Shown here in pieces: positions 56,794 through 64,000 of a stretch of DNA of 64,000 nt. The stretch is from Falciphora oryzae (Eukaryota; Ascomycota; Sordariomycetes; Magnaporthales; Magnaporthaceae). The notes under the pieces are model-generated. The model saw only the letters and a program-made list of their open reading frames with translations. It made no database searches and was not told the DNA's origin. The translations under genes were made by a program, and so were the position numbers. Position 1 is the stretch's first letter. Each line of letters opens with the position of its first letter. The stretch is taken from contig JNVV01000002.1 in the NCBI GenBank assembly GCA_000733355.1, positions 1,186,908 to 1,250,907 of the forward strand, read 5' to 3'.

Positions 56794-58127
56794 ATGGACT
56801 CTACGCCCCCTCTCACCAGATCTCCCGCCTCTCCGCCGAACTCGTATTCCTCCTCGGCCGGCTATCCGTCTCCCGACCTGGTGGCCCAGCACTACCGGCT
56901 GTCGGTGATCGAACCCACGTGCTCCATGGCGCCGCCGCTGGACCCGGACAGCGCCGTGCCTCCCTTGGAGAACATGGGGCAGCCTGGGTGGGCCCACAAC
57001 GGCATGCTGCATGCGCCCTCGACCGGCACTACCATGCCCAGCATCGTCTCCTCTGAGTACGATGGGTTTATGACTTACGACAGCGGGTCCGTCCCGGGAA
57101 CCCATGCGTACGGCAGCCATCAGGAGGTCTACGGCTCCCATGGCCACCACCACCAACACCAGCACCATCACCACCAACACCTGGAGCCGACCATGTCTAC
57201 TCACTCGTCTCCCCGACCGTCCTCGACATCACCCGCAATGCCACCAGCGCGGGGTGCGGTGGCGTTTCCACCGGTTGCGCCGCTACCACAACCGCTCACG
57301 CCTCGCATCAAGATGGAGGCCGCTCAGCCAGAATACGTGCATGGGGCGGACTACCCGTCGCCGAGGTCGATCCACGTGCCTTACTCGTCCGACGTTGGCA
57401 GCTATTCGGCCGCCCCCAGCTCCGGCTATCTCTCCGACACGCAGTCGTCCTCCTGGAGCAAAGATTACAACCACTCGGCCGAGCCGGATCCCTTTTACTC
57501 CGTTGCCAGCGGCCAGGCCCTCGGCATTGTCGGTGGCGACAGACGTGCGGCACACATCCGGGCTCAGCGCCCCCGGACACGAAAGCGGCTGACCACCAAG
57601 GAGGAGGCCAACTTCCAGTGCGAGGTCAAGGGTTGTGGAAAGCTGTTCAGTAGGAGCTACAACTTCAAGGCCCACATGGAGACGCACGACTCGAATAGGG
57701 AGTACCCGTTCCCGTGCGGCGAGTGCAGCAAGAAGTTTGTGCGCAAGACGGACTTGCAGAGGCATCACCAGAGCGTCCACATGAAGGAGCGCAACCACAA
57801 GTGCGATTTCTGCGGGCGTCTCTTTGCGCGGAAGGATACACTACGGAGGTAAGCTTGACCCAGGCAGGTCTCGGATGTGCCATACACACGGCGAGCTACG
57901 AACAGGACAACATCACTGATATTTGACCACGCAGGCACATGGAAGACGGATGCTCCAGAAGATTTGACATCACCCTGCCCCCAATGTCGATTCCGTCGAT
58001 GGGCGGCGGTGCCATGCTCGATCCCTCATCGGCCAGCCTGAGGGTCAGGGACGCCCTTCAGAATGGCGAGAGCAACCCGGATGACACCGGGGTCGTCAGG
58101 TTTCGTCAAGGCTGGGGACTTGCTTGA
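56794..58127 (+). CDS. Three-finger C2H2 transcription factor
   Basis: 415 residues from exons 56794-57848 and 57935-58127 (86-base intron splitting an Arg codon inside finger 3). Predicted DNA-binding nuclear protein. The N-terminal 250 residues are Ser/Pro/His-rich with a His/Gln run (HHHQHQHHHHQH, about residues 116-128). Then come three tandem fingers: FQCEVKGCGKLFSRSYNFKAH (C-x4-C-x12-H-x3-H), FPCGECSKKFVRKTDLQRHH (C-x2-C-x12-H-x4-H), and HKCDFCGRLFARKDTLRRH, whose last ligand is Cys (H-x4-C) from exon 2. A basic KRLTTKEE segment precedes the fingers. The C-terminal 55 residues have no known motif. I do not recognise a named orthologue; it belongs with the filamentous-fungal developmental C2H2 factors by architecture only. 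Confidence 0.85.
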
Positions 58128-61100
58128 GCAAAGCCCGGCCTCTCTCATGATACTAACTGTGATTTTAAGCGTGGTGTTCTTCTGGGCGGCCTCTGTTCTT
58201 TTCTTTGCCACGTGCGTACGTGGTATGGTGGGTGGCAATACTTCTTTCCTTTCTGTACAATAATAGTTCCGTCTGTCCGGCTTTCGGCCGACATTTTTTT
58301 CCTACGGATATTCTACACGATGTCCTCGCCCGGCGTCTCATTTTGTCTCTTTTAACTTATTTTCTTATTTCCTTTCCATCTGTGGTCTTTTTGCTTCTGG
58401 CCCTTTCCTTTCGTCCGAACGGTATAATTTTCTCTGCATTTGTTATTATCCCTCTTTCTTGCCCATTTCATTTTACTCCAGGGTCACGTACATGATCCTA
58501 TACCTGTACGCTATAGTGGAGATATTATCAAAAGCAGGGCGGCCTACTCGCTAGAACCTAAATGGAAGCGTCAAACATCTTGCAAACAGAAACCAGAACC
58601 GGATACCTGCGTGCGAACTCTCTCCCCGAAGGAGCCTTGCGTAGCCAACCCTCAGATGGACTGACTGGGCAACAGTTGGATCCAGGTCGAATTACCGGTG
58701 GACACTGCGCCTCGTGTGACATCACTCTACGATTTTTGCTGGGCAGAGCTGCCGCTCCATCCGTATAATACCCTTTTCACTACCGCTCCTGCGCCCATCT
58801 TCGGATTGTCAGCTCTGTATTTACATCTTGTACATTGCGAGCTTCCTGGCTAGACTTGGATGGCTGAGGATGGATGACCGCGTATCAGTATCCCACAAAG
58901 ACGCCTGGTAACCATTGTTACGTGCGATGTGACGCTGCACATCGACATCAGCTACCAGTGGAGGATCAGAGGCTTGGTTGACACCCAAGGATTACCATCC
59001 TTCCAGGCAAAACCAGGTGATGGTCCACTCAATGCCAACTGGAAAACTGGGTGGTGGGTGTTCCTTCTCGACAGGATACTATCAGGATTGATGTCTGCAT
59101 GGTGCTGGGCCTCGTCTGTTGCCCGTCAAGAGTGGCAGAGCAGCAATAGCACCAGTAGCGTCGAGGTCGCTCTCGCTCTCCCACTCTCTCTGTCTCCTTT
59201 TCTCTTTCTTTCTCCCAAAGCAACAACCCTCACACACACAACAAACCCCTGCCTCTTGGCGAGGCCAACAAACTGCAACACCCGCATGACCAGATCTCTC
59301 GGAACCGATGATTGGACAATACACGCGAGCTACCATTTCCAAAGTGATCCTTGTGCTCCCAAACCCCCCTTTCGGAAAGAAGTGGACAGTCGGCCGACGT
59401 GCAGATGCGGGCCATGTCGACTTGGTTGCTGCAACGGACAGATCCAGGCCCCCCCTTGGGGCTGTGCTGCTGCATGTAATCACGCCCACCTATGTAGGTA
59501 CCTACCTCCATCTTGTATCTTGTGCATGGGAAGGATTGTAGCTGTAATTGCAGCATAGATGGATTGTTCTTCGGTCCCAAAATGGGGTAGCACTGCGTTG
59601 GCGCCAGGAAGTGCTGCACATGGAGCACATGCAGGAATAAAGCACACACACACACCCATTGCATGCCCACTGAGCTTGCATCCACGGGTGGGATGCACGT
59701 ACCTAGATGAAGAGCAGCACCAAGCCGGGCGGCCAACAAACCGAAGCGCGCCGCTAAGGACCAGACGTCAGTCAGCCAGCCGCGATGGCCGCCCGCCGCA
59801 CGCAGGCGGTGCTGCCGGGGGTACCCCAATACGTAATGAGCCGATTCGATAGTCTGGTGCCGATAAGCAAGGCGCCCCCCCTCACCATCGGCTGCAGGCT
59901 GGCTGGTCTTCAGATTTCGCAGTGCGCTCCACAGAGTCGAGGGACAGGATACAGTGGCTGCGCAAGCGCGTGTTGCGGGTTTTGTGTCACGTCGCCCTTG
60001 CGACTGCATCTCTAGTCCAGGACCTCCAATCCAGGCCGGCTGTCTGCCCGACGCTAGCCCCCCCGCGTCGAACATGGATATGCCGACCTGGACTAGCTGG
60101 TGCGCGGTGGTGGTGTAGGCCGCCCGCCGAGACGGCGCCGGTGGACGAGGTCACATCTTGCATCCTTCTTGCTGTTGCCCCGACGGGTGCCAATCTTTGA
60201 AGGGGCAAGCGGCGGCTCGATCCACCCTGGGGATTGAAACGCTATGGAGGCGTACATATTATGATGGATTGAGATGGATCCCATGTGTCTTGGAGCATTG
60301 GGGCCGCGGCTGTTCGAGACACCAAACGCGTACGACTCGGACAAATCCAAGTCTCTCTACCTATTTCCGGCGACCGAGGTCGCGGGAGGCAGGCTCGGCT
60401 CCATTACTGGATCGATCGCATTCTGTCGTACTCGGCCTCCCTGTAGGTGTGGTCAGCTTATCTCAATCTTTCAGACCCCGCCGAACCTACGGATAATTAC
60501 CGCAAATCATCGAGGACTCCCATCCTAACTTTCCCAACCCGGCAAGGCGCCGACGGCTGCTTGGGGGGCGGAAGCTATCGGATATTTATTTGGGCCACCT
60601 ACCCGCCAGCCACAAAAGATGGATGGAGTTGGCGCGCTCCGATTGATGGCGTTTATCGGGCAACATAACGTGCTTCGCTTTTCTCACCCCCCTTGCCCTG
60701 GTGTGCATGCCGGGTTATGAAAGCGAGCGGGCCGCCATCCTTGACATTACTTCGCCCAAGTCGATGATGGTATACCGGCCCACCATTCACAATAGTATCA
60801 GGCACATACTCCGCGTCCGTTCGTTCGATCTCACACATTCCGACGTGAACACGCTGCTGGTTAGATTTAGCCATGGGGTGGGAGTCTGGTGTGCGGTCGG
60901 TATCATACTGCGTTTTGTAGGCTGCCGACCCAGGTAACAAACGGGCCATTTATCACGACTTACTCGCTCGCACTTCTCAGACACCGGCCTCCTGACAAAG
61001 TGCGATGCCCCCAAGTCCCAGAATTACAAATCCCACTTCCCAAATCATGCAGGTCCCCTTTCCTTGAGTGCCAGCGTGCTGGACCACACGATGCATCAAA

Positions 61101-61281
61101 AAAAAAAAAAAATCACCACTCCACTCTCGACCAACAGTCCCGAGGCGACGAACCGGTGACCTGCTCCTCACTGCAGACCTAACAGCACCATACCCGGCGT
61201 TTGAACCATGGAGTGACCAACGGACGTGACGGGCCACGTCCGGCAGAAAAAAAAGGTAGGTCGTGACAGCAACTCTACTTA
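58128..61281. other. Gene-poor region, 3.2 kb
   Basis: No supported gene. Contains pyrimidine-rich sequence after the C2H2 gene (58240-58480), a palindrome TAGGTACCTA at 59495-59504, CT-rich sequence at 59165-59220 and an A run at about 61099-61111. Composition is still that of normal DNA until about 61,400. Confidence 0.5.
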
Positions 61282-61302
61282 TGCGGCTTTAAAGCAGCCG
61301 CA
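61282..61302. repeat. Inverted repeat / hairpin near the transposon boundary
   Basis: TGCGGCT and AGCCGCA form a 7-bp stem with a 7-base loop. It lies just outside the strongly AT-shifted block and may be part of the end of the transposon. Confidence 0.6.
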
Positions 61303-61334
61303 CGAATCGGCCCTTTGGGGATAAAGTGCGGACG

Positions 61335-61370
61335 TGCAACTTGTCGTTTTTCCTGCAACTTGTCGTTTTT
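61335..61370 (+). repeat. Two 17-base direct repeats
   Basis: TGCAACTTGTCGTTTTT occurs at 61335-61351 and again at 61354-61370, separated by CC. The position next to the transposon edge suggests subterminal transposase-binding repeats, but the other end of the element is outside the window, so this is not proven. Confidence 0.75.
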
Positions 61371-61379
61371 AGCGACATG

Positions 61380-64000
61380 TTTACCCACCCAAATTAGCGG
61401 AAAATCAATGTACTACTGAATAAATAAATTGCACGCTTAACTGCATGCCCGCACAGCCACGCGGGGCCCAGCCCCTAGTTATGCAATCAATTAAAGGCAG
61501 CAAATGTAATTAATTACTTAAAAATGAAGCTATTTAGGCCAAAGCGGGATTAATTAAGTCGCTTAAATTAGCCTTTTCGTCCTGGGTATCAAAATTAGCG
61601 GCATTTAAGGTAAAAGTTACGCTTTCCTTAGTATTTGTGCCCTTTGGAGAGGATATTTCGTACTTTTCCGCTATATATTTGCTCGGAAAAAAGACTTTTA
61701 AAGCGAGATTTGGGCCGTACTTTTCCTTTTAATAAAACCGGATAACTTTCCAGACCGTGCCTTCGTTTTTTGCGGTAAATCGCTACGGCGTGTAGGGAGA
61801 AAGTCCTTCGGCAAGCTGCCAATTTGGAGGAAGGCAAACGTCGTCGTTGTCCTTGCTAAATTATATGCGGGCGAAAAGCAAAGCTTCCTTTTGTAGGGTA
61901 TGGAACCGATTGTTGCGCTTTCGGCGTTGTTGCTAATATCTTTTAAAAAGCTCGGCCTCGTTTTTAAAGGCGGTTTGCAAAGGGTTAACGAAATTAGCAA
62001 TTTTTGCCGTTTAATTTGTTGCAATCGCAAGCGCGCGCGCAATTGCTTAAAGCGGTTACCTTTTTTTCGCTTATAGTCCAGCAACTAACGTTTAAATATC
62101 CGTAGCTCCGTTTTTAAATTTTTATTTCGCAAGCGCCGGCGTTCCTTCCGTTTAAAGGCGAAGCGGTTGTTTTCGTTGTTAATTGCCCAGAAGCGCGCGT
62201 TATTTACTGAAATCGGGCTTATTTTAGTAATTAAACGGTTAAAAAAGTTTTTTTGCTTGCGTTTAACTTTAGCTTTTTCGCGCCGGCGGGGCTTTTTAAT
62301 CGCGCGAGCGTTTGCGAAAATCGCCGCGTGCGATATTTTTTTTATTTTTAAAAAGACGTTAATTATCGTTAGCGAAACCGCCCTGCCCGAAAAAGCGGAA
62401 AAATATAGCCTTTTTTTAAGCCAATCCTCGTACGGAATAATATCCGATAAATTAAGCGATAAAGTTTTGGCCTTTTTTTAATTTAACGCTATTAAATTTA
62501 GCGAAAGCGTTTTTAAAGGAGGCAAAGGTTTGCCGTCGTTATCGAAAAAAAAGGTTAAAAGTTAACTTCAGCGCTTAATCCGTTGGATTTGCTTTATTGC
62601 ATTTGGGATATACCCGACCTTTTAAAGGATAATTAACGCGGATTTGGCAAAAGTAAGCGGATTTTTAAAATTATTTAAAATAATTTCGGAATTAAAGGGC
62701 GAAAGCCTGTATTTTGCCTAAACCGATTTAATTATGCTAACTTTAAAAGCTTGTTGGCGCATATTTTTAAAGCCATTTAAAAATTTTAGGCGGTTGTAAT
62801 CGATAGCGCTAAATTTAATTTGCATCGCGAAATTGCGCTAATACGTAGCTTTGTAAAAAAAAAAAAAAAAACGCCGACGTCAAAAGGTTGCAATTTGTGC
62901 GTTATATGCGGAGGAAGCGGGAAAAGGATGATTTTTGCCTGCCGGTATTTTTCCTAAAAGCTGAAGGTAAAATAAAATCCGTGATTATCGATTAGCAATA
63001 ACTTATATTCGTTGGGATTTAACGGTTTCGTATTTTCGAGGAAATAATTTAGTTATTTAAGCGCAATAAAATCGTTAGTCCAGCCGTTTTCGTTTGTAAT
63101 AAACTTCGTGCCCGATTCGAGAAAGTTGTAAATATGTTTCCCGGTAATATTGATACTAAAAAGGATTACAAACAGAAGGATTATTAGGCCCGAGGCCGCG
63201 CAAATTTCGATTATCGTTACGAGCGCCCGATAATTTGGATCGCTTTAAAACCACGTTTCGATTTCCGTATAGCACTAAACAAAGCTTCCTTCGAATACGC
63301 CGATTTTAAATCCGACTTTATTAAAGTTCTAAAAGTTTTTTAGCTTAATTTTATGCTTTTCGACGTACCGCGCGTAAGTATCGAACTACTTTTTAAACAC
63401 TAGCTTGTTTTAAACGGCGCGTTTTTTTGCAGCTTGTGGCTAGCCTTTTGCGTGCTTTAAAAGATGCTTGTAGGTATAAAGCCACTTTTGCGACCATTTT
63501 TTACTAGCTTCGTTTAAAAGCGGTTTAAATCGGCGGCGGAAAATCGAGTTAACGGCGTAGGTTATTGCGAAAGCGGTGATCGCGTTCTCTAAAAAAAGTA
63601 AGTTAAATTAGTACCAAAATACAGCTAAATTTGGATTAAATGCCTTTTTTAACCGGTAGATTGTTTCCAATTAGCTTAAGCAAATAACGCGAGGTTTTCG
63701 GTATCGTTAATTAGCTTATTGTGCCCGCCGTTATCCCGGTACGAGCTTGTGCCCTTTAAGCGCTTTTAAAGGAGGCGGGGGTGCAATCCGTAGTGCTTCG
63801 CCGCCTGCGCCGCGTTTTTGAACCGGCCGCAATTGCCGTTTTTTATGGCGGCTAAAATCTGGGCCTTTACGATTTAAGCTTCTTTGAGCTTTTTTTAGTT
63901 CCAGATTTTGGCCATTTGGGCGGGATTTGGGCGTGAAAAATAAAGGGGCAAAGCAGCAAAAAGCTTCGTACGGAGGGGTTAAGTAGAAGCCCGCCAAACG
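61380..64000 (-). mobile_element. RIP-decayed Fot1/pogo-type DNA transposon (partial)
   Basis: From about 61.4 kb to the window end the base composition changes: TTAA, TTTAAA and GCG abound, while CA and TG become scarce. On the minus strand a transposase can be followed through many stops. It includes an N-terminal helix-turn-helix (AQILAAIKNGN, then AAQAAKHYGLHPRLL, about 63870-63750), a GFKIGVFEGS segment near 63,300, FITNENGWTNDFIALK (about 63,100), LLLIDNHG (about 62,990), PLPPHITHKLQPFDVGVF (about 62,880), and a C-terminal region (KNMRQQAFKVSIIKS, IPNAIKQIQRIKR) to about 62,570, with basic, less clear sequence below that. The second and third Asp are 36 residues apart (DD35D), as in Fot1-type Tc1/mariner elements. 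The element runs past 64000. Confidence 0.85.
62570..63900 (-). pseudogene. Broken DDE_1 transposase of the Fot1/pogo family
   Basis: Inactive coding remnant inside the mobile element. In-frame stops appear where Gln (CAA to TAA) or Trp (TGG to TAG or TAA) would be expected: after HPRLL (about 63,765), after IALK, before EK of the DHG block, and after KSV. The first catalytic Asp codon now reads AAT (63322-63320), and the next residue, normally Glu, reads AAA. The second Asp (62989-62987) and third Asp (62881-62879) remain. An 18-base A/T run at about 62855-62872 disrupts the sequence after GVF. No open frame longer than about 130 codons survives. Confidence 0.85.

Noticed and set aside
61120..61215. 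tRNA-like sequence on the minus strand (GGTTCG-type box near 61,150, T-G-G-T-G-C-T start)
   Set aside because: No acceptor or T-stem pairing can be formed and the A box does not fit; treated as chance resemblance.
1..64000. CRISPR arrays, operons, riboswitches, bacterial defence systems
   Set aside because: The window is eukaryotic, with spliced genes throughout; no spaced direct-repeat array or polycistronic layout was seen.

Overview
This window is nuclear DNA of a filamentous ascomycete, most likely a Sordariomycete. The evidence is short introns (about 57-170 bases) with GT..AG ends and CTAAC/CTGAC-like branch points, GC-rich codon use, fungal-specific gene families (an MtfA-like regulator, Byr4, Pps1, a yapsin-like protease), and a DNA transposon whose decay pattern looks like repeat-induced point mutation (RIP). 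I cannot name the genus from sequence alone. Nearly every gene is split, so I rebuilt gene models by hand from splice sites and reading phase.

Layout. 1-2.8 kb: long leader and an MtfA/RocA-like C2H2 regulator. 2.8-8.4 kb: gene-poor, holding one intron-bearing tRNA-Leu(CAG). 8.4-14.8 kb: Sqt1-like ribosome-assembly WD40 protein, molybdopterin synthase large subunit (cnxH/MOCS2B), and an RBM5/10-like splicing factor. 16.4-21.6 kb: GPI-type aspartic protease, SAICAR synthetase (ade1), and a small secreted Pro/Gly/Gln-rich protein. 21.9-28.8 kb: ankyrin-BTB protein, mitochondrial-type HAD hydrolase (CECR5 family), and SelO/Fmp40 AMPylase. 29.7-35.9 kb: XRCC4/Lif1-like NHEJ factor and the Byr4/Bfa1-like regulator of the septation GTPase. 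37.4-42.5 kb: Atg18 and the Pps1 phosphatase. 44.7-52.1 kb: DDHD phospholipase A1 and the TFIIH helicase Rad3/XPD. 52.1-56.8 kb: gene-poor. 56.8-58.1 kb: a three-finger C2H2 factor. 58.1-61.3 kb: gene-poor. 61.3-64.0 kb: a decayed Fot1/pogo-type transposon running off the end.

The genes are housekeeping and do not form a pathway cluster. Pairs are divergent (cnxH/RBM5-like, ankyrin-BTB/HAD, XRCC4/Byr4, Pps1/DDHD) or convergent (HAD/SelO, Atg18/Pps1, DDHD/Rad3). DNA repair (Rad3, XRCC4), cell-cycle exit (Byr4, Pps1) and lipid/autophagy (Atg18, DDHD) genes are interleaved without sign of shared control.

The most unusual points are a 10-nt micro-exon in a finely shattered 5' end of rad3, a 12-nt micro-exon in the ankyrin-BTB gene, long simple repeats inside four separate introns (one of them forming the splice donor itself), and a transposase whose first catalytic Asp codon now reads Asn, as a RIP-type change would produce. 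I found no convincing new multi-gene system.
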